64,000 nucleotides of DNA from Bin5 sp965218625. Its GTDB lineage: Bacteria > Chloroflexota > Anaerolineae > Caldilineales > Caldilineaceae. The notes under the pieces are model-generated. The model was not told where the DNA came from, searched no databases, and saw nothing but the letters and a program-made list of their open reading frames with translations. The position numbers and the translations under genes are program-made. Below are positions 42,129-50,482 of this stretch, piece by piece; the first letter of the stretch is position 1; the number at the start of each line of letters is the position of its first letter. The stretch spans positions 310,001 through 374,000 of the forward strand of contig CBDCLG010000020.1 in NCBI GenBank assembly GCA_965218625.1. Direction: 5' to 3'.

Positions 42129-42500
42129 CTAGTCGTCGATTGTGCGCCACTCTCCGGGGATGGTGTTGTCGTCCTCGTCCCAGATATCCCAGACCTCGCG
42201 GTCCGGCTCGTCCGGCGGGATTCTTCCCAAACGGATCAGGGCGCGTCTCACCGCTGCGTGGGGCGCCAGCTGGACGAAGACGCGGCTGGCCAGGAGGATG
42301 ACGGCGATATCGTCGAGAGGCCCCACCAAGAGGTCGATCGGCGAAATGAGGTAGAGAATCGCGAAAACGGGCAGTCCGAGTCTGAGCAGAACCGGCACTT
42401 CCGGATCGCCCATCAGTTGCCAGACAACAGCTAAATCACGTAAAATATCGCTAAAGCGCCAACCACCGCTTGGGGATGCAAAGGATGAATTTCGGGTCAT
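42129..42500 (-). CDS. DUF1232 (YkvA-like) membrane protein
   Basis: 123 residues with the DUF1232 core LLRLGLPVFAILYLISPIDL followed by a second hydrophobic stretch with DDIAVILLASRVF, and an acidic C-terminal tail (DDNTIPGEWRTIDD). ATG 42500 has TGGAGG upstream. The family is a small inner-membrane protein of unknown role. Probably cotranscribed with the M20 peptidase. Confidence 0.85.
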   Translation of the reverse strand: MTRNSSFASPSGGWRFSDILRDLAVVWQLMGDPEVPVLLRLGLPVFAILYLISPIDLLVGPLDDIAVILLASRVFVQLAPHAAVRRALIRLGRIPPDEPDREVWDIWDEDDNTIPGEWRTIDD

Positions 42501-42767
42501 TTCTACAGACCTCCAGTCACTGTCTGACCGCCACCGCACGTTTCACCTGCCGCACGATTGCTTGAGGTGAAGCGTGCGGCTCAGGCCTGTCGGGCGCTTC
42601 GGGAGGGCGACGGTCAGCAAGCCCGTTTCATCTTCTCGTCGCCCACTATTTTCTCACATGGTTGCCAAGAACCGCAAGTGTTGAAGGAACGTCAAGGCCG
42701 ACCAGGGCCGAGCGTCCTGGGACGGGCCGGAGACCGGGCGCTGTCCTGAACGACGGACAAGAGGGAT

Positions 42768-44345
42768 ATGCGGGAAACGGAAATGCCGCAAACCAGCCAG
42801 ATGATCGCCGATTACCCGGAGATCCTTCTGCATGTAATTGCAGAATTACGCGGCGCGTTCCTGAACGGGGAGAAAAACAAGAGGGGTTTGATCGATAGCC
42901 TGGTCGGCCAGATCACTGACCCCACTTCGGTCCTGATGGCCTTGCAGGAGATCACTGATTCCTCACCCGATGCCAGGTCGGCGCTTGACCTGTTGCTCGC
43001 AGAGGGGGGCGAGCTGCGAGAAGCCAAGTTCAGCCGCGAATTCGGCGGCATTCGCCAGATGGGTCCCGCCAAACTGGAGCGGGAACAGCCATGGCACACG
43101 CCGGAGAGCGTGGCCGAGTTGCTCTACTATTATGGACTGATCGGGCGCGGCTTCAAGGGCGCGGGCCAGGGCGCTCACACGGTCGTCTATATCCCCAGCG
43201 ATGTTTTGCCCTGGCTGCCGCAGCCGAAATCGGCTGACGGCGAACAGGGTCTGGCAGCGACTCCGGTGCCCCCGCCTCCGGCCTCAAGAATGCTCCACCT
43301 GGATGACGCCCTCCTCGAAGACGCCGGCACCCTGTTGGGCTTTCTGCATACCGAAGGGTTGCGTTTGCAGACCAACGGCGCGCCGGACACGGACGACGTA
43401 GACCGGCTGATGGCACGGCTCTACACGGCCCACGGTTACGTCTCTCCGCTGGCCACCTCCGACGATTCCACGAACATTTCTGAGCTTCGCTTGGCGCTGC
43501 TGTTACATGCGGCGAGGCGCCTGGGCTGGCTGCGGCGCGCCGACGATGACCGTGTGCGCCTGACTGGAAATCGAGTTTACGCATTCTTGGAACAGACACG
43601 GTCGGAGCAGCGCTTTACGCTTTGGGAGGCATGGCGCAACTCGCCCGAATGGAACGATCTGGAGCGCACGCCGGGCCTCGACTGTTCCTCAGGCAATTGG
43701 CGGAACAATCCACTCCAGGCGCGTGAAGCCGTCCTCCAACTTCTGGGCCGCCTGCAGTCCGACGCATGGTATAGTCAGACAGATGTCATCAAGGCGATCA
43801 AAGAGACCCAGCCCGACTTCCAGCGTCCCACGGGCGACTTCGACAGCTGGCCGATACGAGACGAAAACTCGAACGAATTCCTGCGCGGCTTCGACCACTG
43901 GGAACGGGTTGAAGGCGCACTGCTGCGATTCCTTCTGAACGGCCCGCTCTATTGGCTTGCGGCTGTCGAGCTGGCCGAGCCTTCCGCCGGCGATGACCTG
44001 CTCATATCGCTCAGCGGATTGGGCGCCCGCTGGCTGGGCCAGGATAGCGAAGCGCCGGAGGAGGCCGGGCGGCCTCCGATCGAAGTCGCGGAGGACTTCA
44101 CAGTCCAGCTTGCTCCGGGCACGCCGCTGATGGACCGCTTTCGGGTAGACCGCTTCTGCAGTTGGCAGGCCAGTTATCCGCGTTTCATCTACCAGATCAA
44201 CCAGCGCAGCCTCAAAAGGGCCGCCGACGAGGGCGTTCCACCGGACCGCATTCTGGCCTTTCTCAAATCCCGGGCAGGCGATATGCCGCAGCGGGTTGCG
44301 GCGGGTCTGCAACGGTTCGGCGAACAGCTTGCGGCCGCGGGCTAG
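42768..44345 (+). CDS. XPB/Ssl2-N-like (Helicase_C_3) domain protein
   Basis: 525 residues, no helicase motifs. Helical, winged-helix-like segments occupy about 1-400 (LLYYYGLIGRGFKG; LHAARRLGWLRRADDDRVRL; GALLRFLLNGPLYWLAAVEL). The end (IEVAEDFTVQLAPGTPLMDR, FCSWQ...YQINQRSLKRAADEG, ILAFLKSRAG) matches the helicase-associated Helicase_C_3 / XPB-N-like domain. In some bacteria such proteins stand next to a separate XPB-like helicase; here no helicase gene is adjacent. Its partner may be elsewhere, possibly in nucleotide excision repair; that is inference. Confidence 0.7.
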   Translation: MRETEMPQTSQMIADYPEILLHVIAELRGAFLNGEKNKRGLIDSLVGQITDPTSVLMALQEITDSSPDARSALDLLLAEGGELREAKFSREFGGIRQMGPAKLEREQPWHTPESVAELLYYYGLIGRGFKGAGQGAHTVVYIPSDVLPWLPQPKSADGEQGLAATPVPPPPASRMLHLDDALLEDAGTLLGFLHTEGLRLQTNGAPDTDDVDRLMARLYTAHGYVSPLATSDDSTNISELRLALLLHAARRLGWLRRADDDRVRLTGNRVYAFLEQTRSEQRFTLWEAWRNSPEWNDLERTPGLDCSSGNWRNNPLQAREAVLQLLGRLQSDAWYSQTDVIKAIKETQPDFQRPTGDFDSWPIRDENSNEFLRGFDHWERVEGALLRFLLNGPLYWLAAVELAEPSAGDDLLISLSGLGARWLGQDSEAPEEAGRPPIEVAEDFTVQLAPGTPLMDRFRVDRFCSWQASYPRFIYQINQRSLKRAADEGVPPDRILAFLKSRAGDMPQRVAAGLQRFGEQLAAAG

Positions 44346-44426
44346 ATCGGCGTCCCTCGGCTGGTTGAAACGGGTTGGATTCGATTGACAGAGGGTGGTA
44401 GGATAGAAGGAGCCGTACCGTCACCG

Positions 44427-44452
44427 GCTCCCGCCATCCTGCGGGGCTTTTT
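44427..44452 (+). terminator. Rho-independent terminator-like hairpin
   Basis: CTCCCGC-CATCCT-GCGGGGC followed by TTTTT, about 80 bp after the stop at 44345 and before the peptide transporter gene. Confidence 0.5.
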
Positions 44453-44616
44453 GACCCAGACTGACCGTTCAGCTTCCCTGTTTTTGGGCGTTGTATCGAA
44501 ACGGCCGCCGATGCATATGCACAAGGGCCAGGTTCCTTGCAAAGCGAGTCAGCTCAAACCGAACTGCACATGAAATACGACAAAACCCCACCCGAACGTG
44601 TGAAAAGGAGATGCAA

Positions 44617-46344
44617 ATGAAGACGCACAGTTCATCCTTACGAGTCATCGCCCTTTTGCTGACAGTGGCATTCATGCTGGCAGCGTGTCCTGCGGCGCAG
44701 ACAGTGGGAGTCGTGGAAGAAGAAGGCGAAGTCCTGACGATCCTCTACTGGCAGGCCTCCTCGCTGCCCAGCGCCTATCTGTCCGGCGGCACAAAGGACC
44801 AGGACGCCAGTGCGATCACGCTCGAGCCGCTGGCGAACTACAACCCGGATGGAGCGATGATACCAAAGCTGGCGGTGGAGATTCCTTCAGTCGAGAACGG
44901 CGGCATTTCAGAAGACTTGATGTCGATCACCTGGAAGTTGAAGGAAGGCGTGAAGTGGTCGGACGGCAGCGACATGACGGCAGAAGACGTGGTATTCACG
45001 TGGAAGTACTGCACGGATGAGGCGATGGGCTGCACGTCAAGCGAGGCGTTTCTGGGTGTCGAGAGCGTGGAAGCTTTGGACGACCACACCGTCAAGATCA
45101 CCTTCGACGCGCCGACGCCCTACCCGTTCAACGCGTACGTAGGCGCGAGTACGCCGATCATCAGCAGCGTGCAGTTTGCCGATTGCATGGGCGCGGCCGC
45201 TCAAACCTGCAATGATGAGAACACGGCGCCGCTGGGCACGGGCCCCTACCGCATCATCGATTTCAAAGTGAACGATGTGATCGTTTACGAACGCAACCCG
45301 CATTACCACGGAGACACCCCCTACTTTGACAAGGTAATTTTCAAGGGCGGCGGCGATGCCGCATCGGCGGCACGCGCGGTGCTGGAAACCGGGGAAGCCG
45401 ACTACGCGTGGAATCTGCAGGTTGAGCCGGAGATCCTGCGCGACATGGAAGCAGCCGGTCAAGGCCAGATCGTTTCTTCCTTTGCCAGCTATGTCGAGCG
45501 CATCCTCGTTAACCAGACCAACCCAGACCCGGATCTCGGTGACGACCGCTCCGTATACATGGCCGGCGACAATCCCCATCCGTTTCTGTCGTTCCCGCCG
45601 ATTACGCAGGCGATGTCGATGGCGATCGATCGCAGTCTGATCTCCGAGCAGCTCTACGGCTTTGCCGGCAAGGCTACCTGCAATGTTATCCCGGCGCCGC
45701 TGCACTATGTTTCAACGGCCAACGACGGCTGCCTGACGCAGGACATTGACGGCGCCATCGCACTGTTGGACGAAAACGGCGTTGTCGACACGGACGGCGA
45801 CGGCATCCGCGAGTACAACGGCATCCCGCTCATGGTCTCGTACCAGACCTCAACAAACTCGGTTCGCCAGAAGACGCAAGCGTTGATCCGCCAGTGGTGG
45901 AGTGAAATTGGCATCGAAACCGAGTTGATCAACCACGACGCCGGTGTGTTCTTCGGCGGCGACCCGAACAGCCCCGACACATACCAAAAGTTCTACACTG
46001 ATCTTCAGATGTACACGACGGGACCAAGCATCGACCCACAACAGCATCTGTCGGAATGGCTCTGCAGCCAGATCCCAACGCCGGACAACGCGTGGGGCGG
46101 CGGCAACATCTTCCGCGGCTGCAATCCCGAATATGACGAGCTGTTTGCAGAATTGACGCAAACACCGGTCGGTCCGCGACGTGAGTCAATCGTGAAACAG
46201 CTGAACGATATCAATGTGCAGAATAACTTCCAGATCCCGCTGGTCTATCGCGGCGATGTCTCGGCCCACATAAACGGTCTCCAGGGTGTATGGATCAACG
46301 GCTGGGACAGTGAGATGTGGAACATCGGTGAATGGCACCGCTAA
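44617..46344 (+). CDS. ABC transporter peptide/dipeptide-binding lipoprotein (SBP_bac_5)
   Basis: 575 residues. Lipoprotein signal with lipobox MLAAC (Cys at about 24). The family 5 signature follows (WKLKEGVKWSDGSDMTAEDV, then FTWKYC) and later GTGPYRIIDFKVNDVIVYER. The mature part contains the usual NPHYHGDTPYFDKV and a C-terminal YRGDVSAHINGLQGVWINGW. It captures oligopeptides or other compounds for the permeases downstream. ATG 44617 has AAAAGGAG seven bases upstream; an earlier frame from 44491 lacks this and the signal. Followed by two DppB/DppC-type permease genes. Confidence 0.9.
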   Translation: MKTHSSSLRVIALLLTVAFMLAACPAAQTVGVVEEEGEVLTILYWQASSLPSAYLSGGTKDQDASAITLEPLANYNPDGAMIPKLAVEIPSVENGGISEDLMSITWKLKEGVKWSDGSDMTAEDVVFTWKYCTDEAMGCTSSEAFLGVESVEALDDHTVKITFDAPTPYPFNAYVGASTPIISSVQFADCMGAAAQTCNDENTAPLGTGPYRIIDFKVNDVIVYERNPHYHGDTPYFDKVIFKGGGDAASAARAVLETGEADYAWNLQVEPEILRDMEAAGQGQIVSSFASYVERILVNQTNPDPDLGDDRSVYMAGDNPHPFLSFPPITQAMSMAIDRSLISEQLYGFAGKATCNVIPAPLHYVSTANDGCLTQDIDGAIALLDENGVVDTDGDGIREYNGIPLMVSYQTSTNSVRQKTQALIRQWWSEIGIETELINHDAGVFFGGDPNSPDTYQKFYTDLQMYTTGPSIDPQQHLSEWLCSQIPTPDNAWGGGNIFRGCNPEYDELFAELTQTPVGPRRESIVKQLNDINVQNNFQIPLVYRGDVSAHINGLQGVWINGWDSEMWNIGEWHR

Positions 46345-46351
46345 CTTGACT

Positions 46352-46388
46352 GGAGGAGGGGGGAGAGTCCTTCTCCTCCCTCCTCTCC
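46352..46388 (+). promoter_or_regulatory. Strong hairpin between binding protein and first permease
   Basis: GGAGGAGGGGGGAGAG pairs with CTCCTCCCTCCTCTCC across a short loop in the 65-bp gap. Like the stem at 8844-8865 in the sugar operon, it sits between a binding-protein gene and a permease gene and probably keeps permease expression below that of the binding protein. No run of T follows. Confidence 0.5.
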
Positions 46389-46409
46389 ACTCTCTCCTCT
46401 AATTCAGCC

Positions 46410-47426
46410 TTGGGACAGTATCTCGTCCGGCGCATCCTCACCATCATACCCACGCTCATCGCAATCAGTTTCGTCATCTTCGCGGTGCTGGATCTCGCGC
46501 CCGGCGATCCCACGAGCGCTCTGCCTGAAACGATTGACCCTCAAGTCCGTCAGCAGATCCGCAAAGTGATGGGACTGGATGAGCCGCTGCCGGTAAAGTA
46601 TTCGCTGTGGATGCGGCAGTTCTTTATCAATGAGCCGCTGGCGCTGATTGAGAAGGCCTTCGATATCCAGATCGGAGATTCCGAGAAGCGGCTTAGGGTA
46701 ACGTCGTGGGGGAGTCGCGGCACGCCGGTAATGGATATCATTCTTGAGCGGGTGCCGCAGACACTTTGGGTGGTGGGCCTGGCCTACATTGTGGCGATCG
46801 TGATCGCGGTTCCGGTCGGCGTTGTTTCGGCCATCCGTCAGTACTCGATCTTCGATCAGGCCGGTACATTCTTCTCGCTGGTCGGCTACTCGATTCCGAC
46901 CTTTTTCACCGGCCTGTTGATGATTCTTCTCTTCAGCGTCAAGCTCAAGTGGTTTCCCATGATCTACGATACCAACCTGCAGATCGTGGACTGGGACAGC
47001 TTCGCCCGGCAAATCAGACAGAGTATCATGCCGGTCGCCGTCCTCGGCTTCTTTCAGGCGGCCACCCTGGCCCGATTTACGCGCTCGTCGATGCTGGACA
47101 ATATTCCGATGGACTACGTGCGCACGGCCAGCGCCAAAGGGTTCGGGGAGCGCTACGTGGTTGTCCGCCACATTTTGCGCAACAGCCTGATTCCGGTCGT
47201 TACCTTGATTGCGCTGGGGATCCCGGCCATCTTCAGCGGCGCGATCATCACCGAGCAGATCTTTCGCGTGAACGGGCTGGGGGCGCTGCTGATTGGCGCG
47301 ATTCAACTCAATGACATTCCGCTCGTGCAGACAGTAACCTTTATCTTCGCCTTCCTGATCGTGATCTTCAACCTGATTGCCGATGTCGCTTATGGCGTAC
47401 TCGACCCGCGCATCAGATACAGTTGA
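46410..47426 (+). CDS. Peptide ABC transporter permease (DppB type)
   Basis: 338 residues with six membrane spans. MGQYLVRRILTIIPTLIAIS is the usual DppB start (TTG codon at 46410), the loop LDEPLPVKYSLWMRQFF is periplasmic, and the ATPase-contact motif is DYVRTASAKGFGERYVVVRH. FAFLIVIFNLIADVAYGVLD closes it. The TTG start has no clear ribosome site and may depend on the preceding hairpin region. It precedes the DppC-type permease by 42 bp. Confidence 0.9.
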   Translation: MGQYLVRRILTIIPTLIAISFVIFAVLDLAPGDPTSALPETIDPQVRQQIRKVMGLDEPLPVKYSLWMRQFFINEPLALIEKAFDIQIGDSEKRLRVTSWGSRGTPVMDIILERVPQTLWVVGLAYIVAIVIAVPVGVVSAIRQYSIFDQAGTFFSLVGYSIPTFFTGLLMILLFSVKLKWFPMIYDTNLQIVDWDSFARQIRQSIMPVAVLGFFQAATLARFTRSSMLDNIPMDYVRTASAKGFGERYVVVRHILRNSLIPVVTLIALGIPAIFSGAIITEQIFRVNGLGALLIGAIQLNDIPLVQTVTFIFAFLIVIFNLIADVAYGVLDPRIRYS

Positions 47427-47468
47427 ACTGCCAATATCAGGCGGATAGCCGGCACCGATGGAGTGAGC

Positions 47469-48416
47469 ATGGCCGCGCGCACAGAGACCGCTTCGGCTGG
47501 CGAGTTGGCCGATGAACTTCCACAGCGTCAGTTTCGGACTCTGTGGGGAGATGTGTGGCTACGTTTTCGCCGGCATAAGCTGGCGATATTCGGCATGGTC
47601 GCGCTTGCGCTGCTGATGCTGGGTGTACTGGCCGGACCTGCCGTCTACACGGTGGACCCGGAGTACAGTTTCATCGTCGATGACATCAACTCGGTCAACC
47701 AGCGGCCCTCGGCAGAGTATCCGCTCGGCACAGACGACCTTGGGCGCGACACGCTGGCGCGCAATCTGTTTGGCGGGCGCATTTCGCTGGCGGTGGGCGT
47801 GGTGGCAATGCTGGTCGCAATCACCTTCGGCACGCTCGTGGGCGTGCTGTCGGGCTACTTCCGCCGGCTGGACAATCCCCTGATGCGCTTCACCGACCTG
47901 ATGCTGGCCCTTCCCAGCCTGCCGCTGCTGCTCGTCATCATCATGCTGTTCCGAGATACGCTCAAGTCCTGGCTCGGCCCGGAACTGGGCATTTTTCTGC
48001 TGGTCGTGTTCGTGATCGGAATCCTCGGGTGGATGCCAACGGCGCGAGTGGTGCGAGGTTCGGTGCTGTCGGTCAAGGAGAAGGAGTTTGTTGAGGCGGC
48101 GATCAGCGTAGGGACGCGTCAATTCACGATTGTCTGGCAGCACATTTTGCCCAACGTGCTCAGTCCGATTATCGTTTCGGCCACGTTGGGGGTTGCATCG
48201 GCGATTCTGACCGAGTCGGCGCTCTCGTTTCTCGGTCTGGGCTTCCCCTCGAATGTGCCTACCTGGGGACGGCTGCTGTTCGAAAACAAGGACTTCATCA
48301 CGCAAAACCCGTGGCTGGTCATCTGGCCGGGCATGTTCATCTCGCTGACGATTCTAAGCATAAATTTCATCGGCGACGGCCTGCGCGACGCGCTCGATCC
48401 CCGCCAGCGCCGGTAG
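47469..48416 (+). CDS. Peptide ABC transporter permease (DppC type)
   Basis: 315 residues from ATG 47469 (GTG 47463 is an alternative). FRRHKLAIFGMVALALLMLG is the first span; the YPLGTDDLGRDTLARNLFGG motif of DppC and the EAA loop EFVEAAISVGTRQFTIVWQH are present. It completes the membrane part of the peptide importer; the two ATP-binding subunits (DppD/DppF type) are not in the window, so they are encoded elsewhere. Confidence 0.9.
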   Translation: MAARTETASAGELADELPQRQFRTLWGDVWLRFRRHKLAIFGMVALALLMLGVLAGPAVYTVDPEYSFIVDDINSVNQRPSAEYPLGTDDLGRDTLARNLFGGRISLAVGVVAMLVAITFGTLVGVLSGYFRRLDNPLMRFTDLMLALPSLPLLLVIIMLFRDTLKSWLGPELGIFLLVVFVIGILGWMPTARVVRGSVLSVKEKEFVEAAISVGTRQFTIVWQHILPNVLSPIIVSATLGVASAILTESALSFLGLGFPSNVPTWGRLLFENKDFITQNPWLVIWPGMFISLTILSINFIGDGLRDALDPRQRR

Positions 48417-48473
48417 CGAACAACGGTGAACGGGCTGGCTCGGTTCCCTCATTCCCATCCATTACACATGAAC

Positions 48474-48839
48474 TCAGCGCAAACGGCTGGTTACCTTGCC
48501 GAGCACTTGCGCCGCCGCGACCGGGCCAAAGGCGCGGCTGTCGGAGCCTTCGGCCGCGTTGTCGCTGGAAAGCAGGAGGTGGACGTCACCACGCCCGCTC
48601 CCGATCACCGCTCCCACACGCTTGACGATGCGAAGTTCGGCCTGACGCGGATGGTTCGCCACGACAAGCTCATCCTCGCGGGGCGTCCGCAAGCTGTATG
48701 CACGCGGATCGATCATGACCACCGCGCCGGATGGCAGCGTCGGCTTCATCGATTCGCCGCTGACGCGGAAAAGCCGGCGGCGGCGCAGTAGCCAGAGGAC
48801 CATTTCGCGCCAGCCGCTGGCGGGCAGCCCCGTTTCCAT
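48474..48839 (-). CDS. sodX: Nickel superoxide dismutase maturation protease (S26 type)
   Basis: 121 residues of the signal-peptidase-like S26 family: VSGESMKPTLPSGAVVMIDP with nucleophile Ser30, and the general-base Lys73 in LRIVKRVGAVIG. These small enzymes remove the N-terminal propeptide of nickel superoxide dismutase so that the mature chain begins with His. The neighbouring upstream gene encodes exactly that dismutase. An intrinsic terminator lies between the two, so part of the transcripts must read through. Confidence 0.85.
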   Translation of the reverse strand: METGLPASGWREMVLWLLRRRRLFRVSGESMKPTLPSGAVVMIDPRAYSLRTPREDELVVANHPRQAELRIVKRVGAVIGSGRGDVHLLLSSDNAAEGSDSRAFGPVAAAQVLGKVTSRLR

Positions 48840-48849
48840 CGCTCTCCGA

Positions 48850-48884
48850 AAAGAAAACGACCGGACCCACCCAGGAGTCCGGTC
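48850..48884 (-). terminator. Intrinsic terminator between sodN and sodX
   Basis: On the minus strand, GACCGGAC, a 10-nt loop, GTCCGGTC and GTTTTCTTTT. It lies downstream of sodN and directly before the sodX ribosome site, so it should give high sodN and low sodX expression. Confidence 0.75.
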
Positions 48885-48920
48885 TCTTACTTTCTTGGCC
48901 TACGTTTCTATCGTCAAGGC

Positions 48921-49370
48921 TCAGGTAGCCACGTAATAGTCCACCTCGCGACCTTTCGAGGACCAGAAGACGTTGTGGATGTCCTCGATTGCGGCCATGA
49001 GCGCGTTGGCCGCGTCCTCGTCAATGCCCTGCTTGACTGCCGAGCAGAGCTTGGCCGCGTTCCAGAATTTTTCGTGCAGGTCGGGGCAGGCCTCCAGATG
49101 CTCCGGCTTGAAGTAGTCGGTCCACAGCACGAGCAACTCGGTCTTGGCCAGGTGCGCCTGCTCTTCCTTGATGCTGACGAAGCGCGAATAGGTATTGGAA
49201 TCGGTGTCAGCGGGTCCGAGAGCGATTATCTTCTTGGTCATCGAGAGTGCCGCTTCGGCGGCAATACGCGCGGATGCCGGGTCGTAGACGCCGCAGGGGC
49301 CGTCGCAGTGGGCGCTGGCTGTTTCGACTGCGGTCCTGGCAACGAGCTTGGCGATGGCTTCCTGAATCAT
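48921..49370 (-). CDS. sodN: Nickel-containing superoxide dismutase
   Basis: 149 residues. A 20-residue propeptide precedes the nickel hook HCDGPCGVYDP, where His21, Cys22 and Cys26 (numbered from the precursor) bind nickel after cleavage; the mature helical bundle ends YYVAT. Removal of MIQEAIAKLVARTAVETASA by the SodX protease is required. It converts superoxide to oxygen and hydrogen peroxide, mostly in the cytoplasm. ATG 49370 follows AAAGGA. The frame runs upstream to 49625, but that part has no support. Confidence 0.93.
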   Translation of the reverse strand: MIQEAIAKLVARTAVETASAHCDGPCGVYDPASARIAAEAALSMTKKIIALGPADTDSNTYSRFVSIKEEQAHLAKTELLVLWTDYFKPEHLEACPDLHEKFWNAAKLCSAVKQGIDEDAANALMAAIEDIHNVFWSSKGREVDYYVAT

Positions 49371-49594
49371 GTGGAATCCTTTCTGTGTGGAAGAAGGTCT
49401 GAAGATGTTACGGACCAGAATATTCGAAGACCCATACATGCTGCAGAATCTCTTTGCGTCTGCAGGCAGTGGAAGTATACCGAAGAGAGTCGCTAGCGTC
49501 AATTTCCGCCGAAAGTCCCCCCTGGGAACTGCCGCAAAGTCGGGACTGCCGTGGATGCGAGCAAAAGTAGAATGCCCGGCCGCCAGAGAGAAAG
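49371..49594. other. Short intergenic region upstream of sodN
   Basis: 224 bp with no supported gene; it must contain the sodN promoter. I could not assign a convincing -35/-10 pair. Confidence 0.4.
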
Positions 49595-50446
49595 TCAGTC
49601 CGGCGGGGCGAGGATGTAATGCCACTCTTCATCGACTTGGAGGCAGTCAACCAGCGTGTAGCCGGCGCCGAAGCAGCTTTCCGCGGCCTGGCGGACAAAC
49701 ATGCGCCAGTCGTACAGCAGTGTGCCGCCGGCCTGGCGCAGGGCATCGACGCTATCGGGCAGCGGGAGCGCGTATGGGCGGCCGTCCGGTGGCGGGGGAG
49801 GGCCGAGCGGCGTGCGCAGCGGGTCGCCGCGGCGCTGCGCACGTGTGGCGGCACGCTGAAAATCGATGGTCTGCCACGCGGTCAATGCATCGCCACTGAG
49901 AGCCGTGTGCACGCGCGGGCTATTCAGGTACCAGTCCAGCTCGAAGCGGTCGGTGGGTACTCCGGCGTTGAGGCTGTCGGTCATTTCGCCGTACACGTTG
50001 CGCACATAAGTGGTGCTGACAGCGCCGAGCCGGCAGATATTCAGCCGTGCATTGACACGCAGTAACGGATCATAGGTCCAGGTAACGTGGTCGGTCCAGC
50101 CCTGGCGCAGCAGCTCCTCCCGCTGCGCCTTCTTCAATTTGAGGCCGATGCCGCGCCCGTGCCAAGCGGGCAACACGCCCATAATATGACTGCGAAACTT
50201 GAGCTTGCGCCCTCCGGAGCCGTCGATGGCGAAGGCCGGCCAGCCGAACGAGAAGCCGACCATGCCATCGGTCTCCTGCGCGCCCTCGCCGGCAAATGCC
50301 CCTTGGAGCAGCCCGCCGTGATGGGCCTGCGTCACCAGTACGTGGATCGACATGGTATCGCCGCCCCAGATCAGGTCCTGGACGGCCTGCAGGGTCCGCA
50401 TGTCGCCAACGGAAGTCAATGTGCGGATCTCAATTGAAGCGCTCAT
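49595..50446 (-). CDS. GNAT superfamily protein (COG3375-like)
   Basis: 283 residues, longer than a normal GNAT. The N-terminal half carries the acyl-CoA fold: SFGWPAFAIDGS, then LPAWHGRGIGLKLKKAQREE (acetyl-CoA loop), then WTYDPLLRVNARLNICRLGA. The rest (TTYVRNVYGEMTDSLNAGVP, FELDWYLNSPRV) is typical of COG3375, whose substrate is unknown. Start at ATG 50446, with GAGGGAG upstream; TTG 50455 is an alternative. It ends some 220 bp upstream of sodN. Confidence 0.8.
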   Translation of the reverse strand: MSASIEIRTLTSVGDMRTLQAVQDLIWGGDTMSIHVLVTQAHHGGLLQGAFAGEGAQETDGMVGFSFGWPAFAIDGSGGRKLKFRSHIMGVLPAWHGRGIGLKLKKAQREELLRQGWTDHVTWTYDPLLRVNARLNICRLGAVSTTYVRNVYGEMTDSLNAGVPTDRFELDWYLNSPRVHTALSGDALTAWQTIDFQRAATRAQRRGDPLRTPLGPPPPPDGRPYALPLPDSVDALRQAGGTLLYDWRMFVRQAAESCFGAGYTLVDCLQVDEEWHYILAPPD

Positions 50447-50482
50447 CTCCTGCAACTCCCTCGAAGGTATGTGGCTGCCGTT

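Noticed and set aside
49371..49625. Upstream extension of the sodN frame
   Set aside because: No ribosome site and no homology; ATG 49370 begins the propeptide with a good AAAGGA site.
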